Source of the DNA: Microcaldota archaeon
Lineage (GTDB): Archaea > Micrarchaeota > Micrarchaeia > Micrarchaeales > Micrarchaeaceae
NCBI GenBank assembly: GCA_021845575.1
Contig: JAJZVQ010000001.1
Coordinates: forward strand, 86,172 to 130,357
DNA: 44,186 bases
Direction: 5' to 3'
Shown: positions 1 to 7,563 of the stretch, in pieces
Numbering within the stretch: the stretch's first letter is position 1
How the letters are laid out: each line of letters begins with the position of its first letter
The notes under the pieces: model-generated
What the model was told of the DNA's origin: nothing
Seen by the model: the letters and a program-made list of their open reading frames with translations, nothing else
The model's database searches: none
Program-made: the position numbers and the translations under genes

Positions 1-227
1 TTTATCTGTTTGTCGTCTAAGGAACCGATATTAATATCCCTTTTTATATTAAGTTTGTCTTCTATCGCATAAGAAAATGCATTTGCCATACTGATATTTA
101 TCCCCTTTACTTCTACAAGTGCCCTTCCGATAGGCAAAGCACCGTTTATGTCTTTTCCGGCAATCCTAACAATGGATTGCACTGCTTTTTCCTCTTTTTT
201 GAATTGTTTTTCTTTTCCGGCTACCAT
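1..227 (-). CDS. rps13: Ribosomal protein uS13 (S13), N-terminal part, runs off the left edge
   Basis: Small-subunit head protein that contacts the P-site tRNA and the central protuberance of the large subunit. Seen: the reading frame from the ATG at 225-227 gives SIVRIAGKDINGALPIGRAL followed by VEVKGINISMANAF, which is the N-terminal helix-two-turns-helix region typical of archaeal uS13. About 75 codons are present and the C-terminal half lies outside the window. A TATA-like element at about 244-254 lies some 25 bases before the ATG, which suggests a leaderless or near-leaderless transcript. In archaea the next genes on this strand are usually uS4 and uS11, here out of view. The family call is confident. 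Confidence 0.93.
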   Translation of the reverse strand, partial: MVAGKEKQFKKEEKAVQSIVRIAGKDINGALPIGRALVEVKGINISMANAFSYAIEDKLNIKRDINIGSLDDKQI

Positions 228-552
228 AAAATAGAACCCATGTTATTTATAAATGTTTGACTCAAACAATCAGCTAATACGCTTATAATTTATATTTTAA
301 TAAAACAGTTAATTATTATGCGGAAAATATTTATATATCTATCCTTTTTTGTTTTATTGCGCAATAAATGATATTTTTTGTTGTTAAGTCGCACCCGTTC
401 AGTTATAATATGTTGATAATATAAGACCTTACATTTATAAACCTTTCATATATCCATGTCATAGCGCCGTCAAGCGATTGTTATTTTGTTAAGAACACTC
501 AAGCAAGGTCGGTTATTTATATCTCCTAAAGCTAAATGTATATGTGATAATT
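228..552. other. Intergenic region between divergent genes, promoters only
   Basis: About 325 AT-rich bases between divergently transcribed rps13 and the hypothetical gene that follows. It holds a TATA-like box for rps13 near 244-254, a palindrome at 255-267, and a TATA-like stretch near 512-521 for the rightward gene. I found no open frame of coding character, no tRNA and no C/D box guide RNA on either strand. Confidence 0.6.
255..267. promoter_or_regulatory. Palindrome upstream of the rps13 TATA box
   Basis: GTTTGA-C-TCAAAC is a perfect 6+1+6 inverted repeat immediately upstream, on the minus strand, of the probable TATA box of rps13. Its place next to the core promoter fits an activator or repressor site for the ribosomal operon. 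The regulator is unknown and a chance occurrence cannot be excluded for a 13-base site. Confidence 0.3.
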
Positions 553-1278
553 ATGCCTATTTGTGTCTCTGCCGGTAAAACAAATAACAATACAAAATCT
601 AAAGTGTTTTTATACTTGTATCCCCAGCAGGATATATTAGACCTTGAAGTAGAAAAAGGAAGTTATCGTATTAGAGAATACCCCAAAAAAACCGAATTAG
701 AATCAAAATACAAAACCGCAAGAACTGACAAACAAAGATTGGAAATAAAAAACAAAATCCTGCGCATTAGATTAGTCGAATCCAAAAAATGGTATAAGTT
801 GACTCTTAATGCCTGTATAGACAAGAGGTATAGGCAACAGGGATATAATGTGTTCTTTGCGCTTCTTGACGGAACTAGAATTTCAGACGTGGTAGATATC
901 AAGCAAAATGATAAAATAATTTATGTGGGCATGGACGCAAAAACCCACCGCACTCAAAGACAGGATGGAAGTTATTTGTATCCAGACAATGACAGGATAC
1001 TTGTCCAATTAGGTAACGTATGGAAGCTTACCGTAAGTGGATTCCATATGTGGGATTGCGTCGAAAAGGTTGCAAAAGCCGCGCACGATAAAGGCATCGA
1101 TACTCTTGTTGATGAAGATCTTACTGAATTTCTTGTACATAATATAAACAATCCAAATTTTGTTTTAAACAAATATCAGATGGCAGATTTGTCAAAACTA
1201 AATGAGTCTGAGAAACGGGCTTTCCTGAAGGCACGCGAAGGAAAACCATGGCTTTTAAGGGACATCATCAGGGAATGA
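553..1278 (+). CDS. Conserved-looking hypothetical protein, 241 aa
   Basis: I do not recognise this protein. It appears soluble with no signal peptide or membrane segment. The first third is rich in Lys and Glu; the C-terminal half carries VSGFHMWDCVEKVAKAAHDK and then TLVDEDLTEFL, which look like an ordered domain. The reading frame also offers a GTG at 544, but GTGAT at 544-548 makes a good Shine-Dalgarno for the ATG at 553, so I prefer 553. It stands alone on its strand, and an inverted repeat that could end its transcript follows. No function is proposed. Confidence 0.75.
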   Translation: MPICVSAGKTNNNTKSKVFLYLYPQQDILDLEVEKGSYRIREYPKKTELESKYKTARTDKQRLEIKNKILRIRLVESKKWYKLTLNACIDKRYRQQGYNVFFALLDGTRISDVVDIKQNDKIIYVGMDAKTHRTQRQDGSYLYPDNDRILVQLGNVWKLTVSGFHMWDCVEKVAKAAHDKGIDTLVDEDLTEFLVHNINNPNFVLNKYQMADLSKLNESEKRAFLKAREGKPWLLRDIIRE

Positions 1279-1294
1279 AAATAGTATATTATAA

Positions 1295-1344
1295 CCTAAA
1301 AAATTTTTAGTGCTTGTGAAACTGAAGGTTTATAATTTTTTAGG
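1295..1344. promoter_or_regulatory. Inverted repeat between hypothetical gene and phosphate genes (terminator or attenuator)
   Basis: CCTAAAAAATT at 1295-1305 and its exact complement AATTTTTTAGG at 1334-1344 enclose 28 bases. An overlapping shorter palindrome, CTAAAAA-A-TTTTTAG at 1296-1310, would compete with it. The element lies after the stop of the upstream gene and about 30 bases before the phosphate gene, so it could be a terminator or a leader structure. The stems are almost all A-U, so stability is doubtful. Confidence 0.3.
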
Positions 1345-1373
1345 TATCTAAGAAATACACTTAAAATGATAAT

Positions 1374-2009
1374 ATGAAATTTTTTGACAAACTCCTCAAT
1401 CCCAACGAAAAAAGTGTCATGGCAGATTATAACAATATACTAAAATTTGCTGAAATGGCTAGCGACCAGTTCATACTGATAATAGATGAAAAAACAAATC
1501 TGAATAGAATAAAAGATATTGAGAAAGAATGCGATGAAGCCGTTTTTGATTTAAAAAACGATCTCATGAGCGGGGGGATTGCTCCGAATGTGCTGGTTAA
1601 TATGCTGGGGCTAGCGGATACAGAAGATGACATTATAGATTTCATGTATATTCTTTCAAAGGAGTTTATCAGGTACAAAATAAAAGATCCGACAATTGAA
1701 AAAATTATCAAGGACAATATGCGAAAATTTAATTTATTATTCAGAAATGCGATTTCTGCACTGGAAAAAATGCAGAGTTCTGGTGTGCTTGAAGATATAA
1801 AAAAATTCAGAATCGAGATTGAAAATTATGAACGATTGGGAGACGATATAAAAGACAAATTGATAGATTTAGAATACAATAATGAAAGTCTTAATTTCAA
1901 GGATTTTCATTTTATAAATGAAGTTGCCCATAAAATGGATGACGCGCTAGATTCATGCGAAGATTCTTCCGATGAATTTTTGGCTATAATGAGTTCAATA
2001 ACAACATGA
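1374..2009 (+). CDS. PhoU-like DUF47 family protein, phosphate transport accessory
   Basis: An all-helical protein of 211 aa with the acidic, helix-rich composition of the DUF47/PhoU-like family. Such proteins are commonly encoded directly before PiT phosphate permeases, where they are thought to modulate transport, probably through metal-binding acidic clusters. Visible examples are KDIEKECDEAVFDL near residue 47 and HKMDDALDSCEDSSDEFL near the C terminus; both match the E/DxxxD pattern of PhoU repeats. The ATG at 1374 is preceded by TGATAAT. The PiT gene begins 13 bases after the stop, so the two are one operon. The assignment rests on composition, motif and context, not on a search. Confidence 0.8.
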   Translation: MKFFDKLLNPNEKSVMADYNNILKFAEMASDQFILIIDEKTNLNRIKDIEKECDEAVFDLKNDLMSGGIAPNVLVNMLGLADTEDDIIDFMYILSKEFIRYKIKDPTIEKIIKDNMRKFNLLFRNAISALEKMQSSGVLEDIKKFRIEIENYERLGDDIKDKLIDLEYNNESLNFKDFHFINEVAHKMDDALDSCEDSSDEFLAIMSSITT

Positions 2010-2022
2010 CTGCGGCGAAAAT

Positions 2023-2946
2023 ATGATAGACTTAACTCCCCTCATTTTCGCACTTGCGTTTATTTTAATCGCCCTTGTGTCAGGAAATAATCTTTCATCC
2101 TGTTCTGGATCTATAATCGGAGGAAGGATAATGAATAAGAGAAATGGGATATTACTGACAATGGCAGGGTATATTCTCGGGTTTTTGATTGAAGGAAGCT
2201 TTCTCAAAACAACATTCGCAATACTTTTACCCGTTCCGTCGGCAACCATGGTCCTGCTGGTGCTTTCCATAATGATAGCAGTTTTTATAATTGCACAATA
2301 TTCAAAACTGCCTTTATCCCTATCCGTAAGTTTAACCAGTGCTTTGTTTGGCGTAAGCTTGGCGTTAAATCTTATAACTAATTGGGGTTTCATGGCGGGT
2401 ATAGTCCTGTTCTGGATCCTTGCCATAGTTTTGTCAATAACGATTGTTCCTTTTATTGTCGGGTTTATACATAAGACCATACAAAAAAGAAACATATGGT
2501 CATCATTGAAAAATATAAGGCTTCTTTTGATAACGCTTTCATTTTTTGCGTCATTTACGTTAGGTGCCAACACGATAGGATTGATATATTCGACAATGCC
2601 GTCTAATTTATTATCGTTGGCGGTAGTTATAACGGCAATAATAGCAGGGAGTGTAATATTTAGCGCTGGACAGCTAAACAAAATAGGCAATGAAATTATC
2701 TCATTAAGATACGTGAATGCAATTTCTGCCCAAACGGTTTCTGTGGGATTGGTTGAAATTGCAACATTACTGGGTATGCCTTTATCGAATACCCAAACAT
2801 TTGCAATGAGTGTTTACGGCGCAGGCGCGGGTTATAAAACAAAATTGATAAAGACAAAAATAATAAAACAAATTTTATACTCGTGGGTGGCGCTGTCTTT
2901 GGTATGTTTTATCGTTGCTTACGGAGTTTCATTTTTGATTTTGTAA
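2023..2946 (+). CDS. pit: Inorganic phosphate transporter, PiT family
   Basis: Membrane permease of 307 aa with about eight to ten hydrophobic segments, expected to carry phosphate with a cation across the cytoplasmic membrane. It has the two inverted family repeats: LVSGNNLSSCSGSIIGGRI near residue 18 corresponds to the first PiT signature, and LLGMPLSNTQTF near residue 250 to the second. In the usual signature (GANDxAN) an Asp follows Asn. Here the sequence is GNNLSS, so the Asp is absent, a variant that may change ion or substrate use. It is short for the family and lacks a large central loop. It is co-transcribed with the DUF47 gene. Confidence 0.85.
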   Translation: MIDLTPLIFALAFILIALVSGNNLSSCSGSIIGGRIMNKRNGILLTMAGYILGFLIEGSFLKTTFAILLPVPSATMVLLVLSIMIAVFIIAQYSKLPLSLSVSLTSALFGVSLALNLITNWGFMAGIVLFWILAIVLSITIVPFIVGFIHKTIQKRNIWSSLKNIRLLLITLSFFASFTLGANTIGLIYSTMPSNLLSLAVVITAIIAGSVIFSAGQLNKIGNEIISLRYVNAISAQTVSVGLVEIATLLGMPLSNTQTFAMSVYGAGAGYKTKLIKTKIIKQILYSWVALSLVCFIVAYGVSFLIL

Positions 2947-2959
2947 GATTTAACTGATA

Positions 2960-2967
2960 TTTTTTTT
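2960..2967 (+). terminator. T-run terminator after the phosphate operon
   Basis: Eight consecutive T residues lie 14 bases after the PiT stop and before the tRNA-Gly gene. Archaeal RNA polymerase commonly terminates at such T-tracts without a hairpin. Confidence 0.4.
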
Positions 2968-3023
2968 AGACTTCCAACCATTTCTAATATATAATTTTCG
3001 TTTAGATATTTACTTAAATAAAC

Positions 3024-3096
3024 GCGACTGTAGTCTAGCCTGGTAGGACGTTGCCTTGCCAAGGCAGCGACCCGGGTTCAAATCCCGGCAGTCGCA
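3024..3096 (+). tRNA. tRNA-Gly (GCC)
   Basis: The cloverleaf was folded by hand. Acceptor GCGACTG pairs with CAGTCGC, the discriminator is A, the D-stem is GTCT/GGAC, and the anticodon stem is TTGCC/GGCAG with one wobble pair. Loop TTGCCAA gives anticodon GCC, and the T-arm is CCGGG-TTCAAAT-CCCGG. The gene is 73 bases long without intron, and CCA is not encoded. A TATA-like stretch lies just upstream around 3004-3018. Confidence 0.96.
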
Positions 3097-3115
3097 TAGT
3101 CTAAATTTGGTTAAC

Positions 3116-3772
3116 ATGAAAACACTAATACTCTCAGATATCCATTACCCAATATCTAAAATAAGTACAATCGAAGAAATACTCAACCAGCAGAAACCCG
3201 ATAATGTGATTCTTTTAGGAGATATCATAGAACCTTTCAATGGCATGAAAAGTATATTGGATCTGCATAAAGAATTCATACAGCTTTTCAGCAAAATTTT
3301 TCCGATGAATAAAACTGTCTATATTTTAGGGGATAACGATTATGAAAAGGATAAAGGTATCGAGGAATACCTTAACAAACTGGAAAAAGTAAATGACGAT
3401 TTATTCATTTTCAAATCCGGGAATATGATGTTTTACCACGGAAATATAGAAAACAATAACAAATTAATGGAATCTTTTGGATTGCATATCGGAAGGGTAT
3501 TAGATAGGATTAATGAAAACGTATTTCCGTTATTGTTGTCAGTTGTGATAAATGTTAAGCTTGTATCTCCGAAATACTACAAATTTATAGGGCATATTCA
3601 TTTATTAAAAAAGTTGCGGATCAGCAAGACCACATTCTGTGGTACACTCAATCCAGGTAGAATAATATACTCCAAGGAAAAAAGTCTTGGCTACATTATA
3701 ATAAATCATTACAAACCATTTACGGTGGAAAATTTTGACGATATAAAATTAATACATATTCTTGACGGATAA
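3116..3772 (+). CDS. Calcineurin-like metallophosphoesterase, 218 aa
   Basis: Predicted cytoplasmic metal-dependent phosphoesterase. Motifs in order: LSDIHYP (D-x-H, residues 6-8), LLGDIIEP (GD motif, about 36-42), LGDNDYE (GDND, corresponding to GNHD, about 77-82), YHGN (about 110) and IGHIHLLKK (GH-x-H, about 163-166), ending with GTLNPGR as in the YfcE/MJ0936-type branch. The open frame extends upstream into the tRNA, but the ATG at 3116 begins with MKTLILSDIH, the expected family N terminus, so that start is used. The substrate is unknown. It starts 19 bases after the tRNA-Gly. Confidence 0.88.
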   Translation: MKTLILSDIHYPISKISTIEEILNQQKPDNVILLGDIIEPFNGMKSILDLHKEFIQLFSKIFPMNKTVYILGDNDYEKDKGIEEYLNKLEKVNDDLFIFKSGNMMFYHGNIENNNKLMESFGLHIGRVLDRINENVFPLLLSVVINVKLVSPKYYKFIGHIHLLKKLRISKTTFCGTLNPGRIIYSKEKSLGYIIINHYKPFTVENFDDIKLIHILDG

Positions 3773-3795
3773 TTTTCTATTTTATGCTATCTGTT

Positions 3796-3951
3796 TTATC
3801 CCTTGCGGGATGCAATCACTTTTTTCCGATTCATTTTGCGCATTATTTTATGCATTACACATATGTCTATCCCATTATCCTGCCTTATCTTAGCGATTAT
3901 TTTCTCCTCCTCATACCTCATTTTTTTCTTTATTTGTTGTTGATTTTCCAT
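3796..3951 (-). CDS. Small basic hypothetical protein, 51 aa
   Basis: A short minus-strand frame with ATG at 3949-3951 encodes a highly charged peptide rich in Lys, Arg, Glu, Met and Ile (it begins MENQQQIKKK and ends RKKVIASRKG). That composition is much more protein-like than the hydrophobic, Tyr/Phe-rich frame on the opposite strand. No clear Shine-Dalgarno is seen. It could be a small helical, nucleic-acid-binding protein, but I do not recognise it. Confidence 0.4.
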   Translation of the reverse strand: MENQQQIKKKMRYEEEKIIAKIRQDNGIDICVMHKIMRKMNRKKVIASRKG

Positions 3952-4009
3952 ACCTATATTATCGAGCAAAAAGTATTAAGATATTACGCAATATATGATA
4001 AATAGATTA

Positions 4010-4105
4010 TAGCCCCACCCAGATTCGAACTGGAGTTTCCAGGTTCAGAGCCTGACGTCCTTTTATGGTTGCCAAAACGGGCAATGACCACTAGACGATG
4101 GGGCT
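4010..4105 (-). tRNA. tRNA-Gln (CTG) with a non-canonical intron in the D-loop
   Basis: Folded by hand on the minus strand. Acceptor AGCCCCA pairs with TGGGGCT, discriminator A. The D-stem is GTCT/GGAC. The anticodon stem is TCAGG/CCTGG with loop CTCTGAA, so the anticodon is CTG. The T-arm is TCCAG-TTCGAAT-CTGGG. The gene is 96 bases, and removing the 23-base insert at 4063-4085 leaves a normal 73-base tRNA. No intron follows position 37, the usual archaeal site; the insert lies in the D-loop. CCA is not encoded. Confidence 0.9.
4063..4085 (-). other. D-loop tRNA intron (23 nt) with bulge-helix-bulge fold
   Basis: On the minus strand the insert forms a perfect 5-bp hairpin (TTGCC, loop CGTTTT, GGCAA). 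Below it a 3-base bulge TCA, a 4-bp helix GTGG/CCAT (one wobble) and a 3-base bulge AAA form a bulge-helix-bulge motif of the kind cut by the archaeal tRNA splicing endonuclease. Cutting after the second base of each bulge gives the coordinates shown, with an uncertainty of one or two bases. Confidence 0.75.
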
Positions 4106-4163
4106 ATACTATTAAATAGATTATCAGAAATATATTTAATATCTTTTTATAATTTACAGGAAA

Positions 4164-4910
4164 ATGATTATCATGTATGCACGGGCGAACATCAGTACCA
4201 AAAAGGAAATAAGGGATATTATAATTGCGGATGCAGTGCTCATTATCGCATTTTCCTTTGTGCTTATGGGAGGAGTATCAAATTTTTCCGCACAGGTGGG
4301 AAATGTATCAAAAGAATTAGGGCTCAAAGGGGTTAATTCCCCATTCACGTTAATTATATACCTTATTCCATTAGTCGCAGTTGGCGTTACGCTGAGTTTT
4401 GTACTGCACGAGCTAATGCACAAATTTGTGGCGCAGCACTATGGAGCGATAGCAGGATTCCAGATGTCTACCACTGGGTTATTGATAACTTTCCTCACAG
4501 GATTTTTTGGATTCCTTTTTGGGATACCTGGTGCCACCGTCATTTATACAAGCAATTTTACCAAAAAAGAGAACGGCATAGTGTCCATTGCAGGGCCATT
4601 GACTAATTTTGCAGTATTCGGAGTTTTTCTTTCCGTGTACCTGATATTCGGGAACAGCCTTGGAAGTTATATCAGTTATGGTATATCGTTGACTTTGTTC
4701 ATAAGCATATTGCTTGCCTTCTTCAACATGCTTCCGATATTCCCGCTTGATGGGAGCAAGGTCTTAGCGTGGAATAAACCTATCTATATAACGACTATGG
4801 GAATAATATTCATATTAATGATGGTATTTACACCAATTCCATATTACATTATATTATTCATGCTTGTGATTGCGGTCATGTTTTCTCTATTCTACAGGAA
4901 TGTGTTATAG
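4164..4910 (+). CDS. Site-2-protease-like membrane metallopeptidase, family M50
   Basis: Integral membrane zinc protease expected to cut substrates within or near the membrane. Seen: VLHELMHKF (HExxH zinc motif, about residues 82-86) inside a hydrophobic segment, and FNMLPIFPLDGSKVL (about 190-204), the second conserved M50 motif with LDG supplying the third zinc ligand. About five to six hydrophobic segments surround these. At 248 aa it is a compact member without PDZ or CBS domains. ATG 4164 and ATG 4173 are both possible starts. The rdgB gene begins 10 bases after the stop. Confidence 0.88.
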   Translation: MIIMYARANISTKKEIRDIIIADAVLIIAFSFVLMGGVSNFSAQVGNVSKELGLKGVNSPFTLIIYLIPLVAVGVTLSFVLHELMHKFVAQHYGAIAGFQMSTTGLLITFLTGFFGFLFGIPGATVIYTSNFTKKENGIVSIAGPLTNFAVFGVFLSVYLIFGNSLGSYISYGISLTLFISILLAFFNMLPIFPLDGSKVLAWNKPIYITTMGIIFILMMVFTPIPYYIILFMLVIAVMFSLFYRNVL

Positions 4911-4920
4911 ATTGGTTGTC

Positions 4921-5475
4921 ATGAAAATATTATTTGCTACTGGAAACAACGACAAAATGCGAGAATTTGAGCGCATTCTGAATAATATCAAAATAGAGCA
5001 GCTTCAATTGGATATACCCGAAATTCAATCCATTGAAGTTGAGGAAGTTGTAAAATTCAAGGCAGAATATGCTTACAAAGAGGTTGATTTGCCTGTAATT
5101 GTTGAAGATAGCGGATTGTATATAGAAGCATGGAACAGGCTTCCTGGTGCATTGATAAAATGGTTTGAATCAGCAGTCAAAAGCGAAGGAATCTGCCGCA
5201 TGATGAAGAACGAAGCGAATAGGTCAGCTATCGCAAAATGTTGCATAGATTTTTATGATGGTCAGCACAACATATTTTTGGGTGCAGTCAATGGCAAAAT
5301 AAGCGACAAACCCCTAGGTGAAAATGGATTTGGTTGGGACAACATTTTTGTTCCACAAAAATATCACAAAACATTTGCTGAAATGTCTTCCGAAGAAAAG
5401 GACGGAATATCACACAGGAAAATCGCATTAGGCAAACTCGCCGCTTTTCTGGCAAATAAGAACAACTCCCCCTAA
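4921..5475 (+). CDS. rdgB: XTP/dITP diphosphatase (RdgB/HAM1 family)
   Basis: House-cleaning nucleotide pyrophosphatase that hydrolyses XTP, ITP and dITP to monophosphates, keeping deaminated purines out of DNA and RNA. Seen: FATGNNDKMREF (TGNxxK phosphate-binding motif, residues 5-16), VEDSGLYIEAWNRLPGAL (catalytic DSGL, about 60-77), GWDNIFVP, and TFAEMSSEEKDGISHR near the C terminus, all in family order. It is 184 aa, the normal length. The ATG at 4921 begins MKILFATGNN, the expected N terminus; upstream in-frame codons belong to the preceding gene's 3' end. Confidence 0.95.
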   Translation: MKILFATGNNDKMREFERILNNIKIEQLQLDIPEIQSIEVEEVVKFKAEYAYKEVDLPVIVEDSGLYIEAWNRLPGALIKWFESAVKSEGICRMMKNEANRSAIAKCCIDFYDGQHNIFLGAVNGKISDKPLGENGFGWDNIFVPQKYHKTFAEMSSEEKDGISHRKIALGKLAAFLANKNNSP

Positions 5476-5480
5476 ACAGA

Positions 5481-5502
5481 ATATATCCCGATCAGGATAT
5501 AT
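5481..5502. terminator. Inverted repeat at the convergent rdgB/dnaG junction
   Basis: ATATATCC-cgatca-GGATATAT is a perfect 8-bp stem with a 6-base loop, lying six bases after the rdgB stop and covering the last codons of dnaG. It could serve as a bidirectional 3'-end structure for the convergent transcripts. No T-run follows directly. Confidence 0.35.
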
Positions 5503-6940
5503 CCCCATTTTCTGCGGTATACATCTTCAAATTCTGGAATTTTCTAAGTATTTGGTTTGATCTTATTCCATACACTTCCTTGATTCCGTTTCTGTATGCA
5601 AGCTCTATCAATCTCTGGGTTATTATGCCGTCGAACACTATCGCGTATACTCCTTCAATATCTTGAATAGATTGTATAAGCTCCCTTATTGGCACTTCCT
5701 TTATCAAGGTTTCATCTTTTCTATACAATCTGCCCCTTAATGTATTTTGTAGTTCACTTAAGGCATTTATACACGCACTATTTGGGAATGCTGCCGTATC
5801 ATCTATTTTGTTGGTTTTTGAATCTTCACCGTATATGCTTTTGATGTCTTCAGTAGTAACCTCTTCAAATCCTTCATCGTCATTTCTTTTCTTTTCAACA
5901 CTGCTTTTTTCATAATTCTCTCTTATTTTAGAAGGGCTCAATATCTCATTTTTCTCTCTTTCTGCGGCAATGGTGGGTTTGGATTCGGCCGTGTTTAATA
6001 CATTAACCTTATTTCCGCCAATTTCGACTTTTTTATCATTTGTTTCCCTTTGTAGTTGTTGCCTGTCTCTGTTATTTCTCTGTTCCTTGAATCTGTTGTT
6101 GTAATTGGTGTGCTGCAAATACTGCTCTATAGGTATCTTATTCCTCAACGCCTTTATCAACTCTTTCCTTGTCAATTCCTCCACTTCTTTTCCGTCTGGT
6201 GCCTTTATTATGAAATCGATATCTGCCGATTCAACAATGCCCTTAATTATTATATCTCCTCCTCTATCCCCGTCTACAAATAATGTCGTGTCTTTTTTAG
6301 TGCACAAGTCGATTATAGTTTTAGGTATGTTCCCGACTGCCCCTCCTACCGCTATGCAGTTTTCAATGTCGTTTCTCAAAAGGTTTATTACGTCCGCCCT
6401 TCCCTCAACAATTATCAGTTCATCCGCTTTGTCTATATCAGGACCTGCAGGAAGCGCTTCAGGGCCATATGTTGATATAATGCTGGCTTTAACATCAGTC
6501 TCGACAAGTTCGCTTATCTCCTTGCTGTCGGGTATTTCAGTGGCAAGCATGTTTTTTACCAAATCCTTTGCCCTTGTTATTATTTTTCTTCTTTTTTCGT
6601 TTCTTGTGTCCTCAATCTTTTCTACTTTGAATAATGTCTCGAATGGTCCGACTCTATCCACTGATTCTATCGCCGCTGCTAGTATACATGTCTCGACCCT
6701 TCCCAGCGATGAAGGAAGATGCAGTTTTCCTAATGTCTTATTGCTGTTTGATGACGCTTCAATCTCAATTCTGCCTATTTTTCCGTTCTTTTGAAGTTCC
6801 CTCAAATCTAAACCGCTTCCTAATAACCCCTCAGTCTGGCCAAATACCGCCCCTATTATATCCGGTTTTTCTACGGAACCATGTATCTCAAATTTTGCTT
6901 CTACCATGTATTTTATTATATCGATATATGTTTTTGCCAT
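5492..6940 (-). CDS. dnaG: Archaeal DnaG-type TOPRIM protein (primase/exosome subunit)
   Basis: Archaeal DnaG has a TOPRIM catalytic fold; the family is found both as a primase-like enzyme and as a subunit of the RNA exosome. Seen: the conserved N-terminal block around VFGQTEGLLG and SSLGRVETCILAAAIESVDR, then TOPRIM from about residue 175 with IIVEGRADV (catalytic Glu) and FVDGDRGG (metal-binding DxD). A Lys/Glu/Asn-rich linker of about 100 residues leads to a C-terminal conserved domain. GTGAT lies four bases before the ATG at 6938-6940, so I start there and not at the GTG or ATG slightly upstream. The length is 482 aa. Confidence 0.93.
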   Translation of the reverse strand: MAKTYIDIIKYMVEAKFEIHGSVEKPDIIGAVFGQTEGLLGSGLDLRELQKNGKIGRIEIEASSNSNKTLGKLHLPSSLGRVETCILAAAIESVDRVGPFETLFKVEKIEDTRNEKRRKIITRAKDLVKNMLATEIPDSKEISELVETDVKASIISTYGPEALPAGPDIDKADELIIVEGRADVINLLRNDIENCIAVGGAVGNIPKTIIDLCTKKDTTLFVDGDRGGDIIIKGIVESADIDFIIKAPDGKEVEELTRKELIKALRNKIPIEQYLQHTNYNNRFKEQRNNRDRQQLQRETNDKKVEIGGNKVNVLNTAESKPTIAAEREKNEILSPSKIRENYEKSSVEKKRNDDEGFEEVTTEDIKSIYGEDSKTNKIDDTAAFPNSACINALSELQNTLRGRLYRKDETLIKEVPIRELIQSIQDIEGVYAIVFDGIITQRLIELAYRNGIKEVYGIRSNQILRKFQNLKMYTAENGDIS

Positions 6941-6981
6941 TTCCATCACTTTTCAGAAATAGCCAAGATTAGTGTGTATAA

Positions 6982-7019
6982 TGTATCATTGACATTCGAT
7001 TGTATCATTGAAGTTCGAT
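6982..7019. repeat. 19-bp tandem direct repeat upstream of dnaG
   Basis: TGTATCATTGACATTCGAT is followed directly by a second copy that differs at two adjacent positions (AG for CA). The pair sits about 40-80 bases before the dnaG start, close to where its promoter should be, so it may be a double regulator-binding site. The surrounding 200 bases contain no gene. Confidence 0.5.
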
Positions 7020-7173
7020 TAAATAATATCGCAAAATGTTATTAAATAAATGTAAAATATTATCCATAATACCACTAATATTGGCTTTTATCTGAAATAA
7101 TATCTTACTTAAAATATAAAAAAGTATTGTATTTAAACTGCCAAAATAAAAATTCCATTAAATCGGATTTCGT

Positions 7174-7563
7174 TCAAAAAATACCTATTATCGCTTCTAT
7201 CTTCCTCGAGATTGCCAGCGCGTTGTTTTTGGTTATTGTATAGCTCCTTTTAGTTTTTTTCATCTCTTCCAATTTTATAAAGAACCATCCCTTTCCATTC
7301 ATTCTCCACGCTATCATTGTTTCCATCCCGGTATTTTCCTGCCATTTTTTGAGCATTTCCAGTTTTTCTATTTCAATTGACACATTCGATTTTTCCCATG
7401 CCTTGCATTCAAAAGCCACACCTTTCCCATTTCTTATCCCTACTATATCCGGCGAAGTTGAACTTACTCCGCTTCCAGCCGCTCTGATTACTGAAAAATT
7501 ATTGCTTTCAAGTATGCCCAATAATTCCCTTTCGCTTCTGGCGCCTTTAGAATACCTTTTCAT
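7174..7563 (-). CDS. hjc: Holliday junction resolvase Hjc
   Basis: Structure-specific endonuclease that resolves four-way DNA junctions in archaeal recombination; it acts as a dimer. Seen: KGARSERELLGILE (conserved N terminus with catalytic Glu), AAGSGVSSTSPDIVG (metal-binding Asp in PDIV, with the flexible loop before it) and GVAFECKAW (ECK catalytic motif), which together form the PD-(D/E)xK core. Length 129 aa is typical. I start at ATG 7561-7563 because the protein then begins MKRYSKGARSERE. It follows dnaG on the same strand but is separated by more than 200 bases. Confidence 0.95.
   Translation of the reverse strand: MKRYSKGARSERELLGILESNNFSVIRAAGSGVSSTSPDIVGIRNGKGVAFECKAWEKSNVSIEIEKLEMLKKWQENTGMETMIAWRMNGKGWFFIKLEEMKKTKRSYTITKNNALAISRKIEAIIGIF

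Noticed and set aside
3784-4005. Plus-strand 73-aa protein
   Set aside because: It is rich in Tyr, Phe and Leu with low-complexity hydrophobic runs and no start signals, and looks like the antisense of a charged minus-strand frame.
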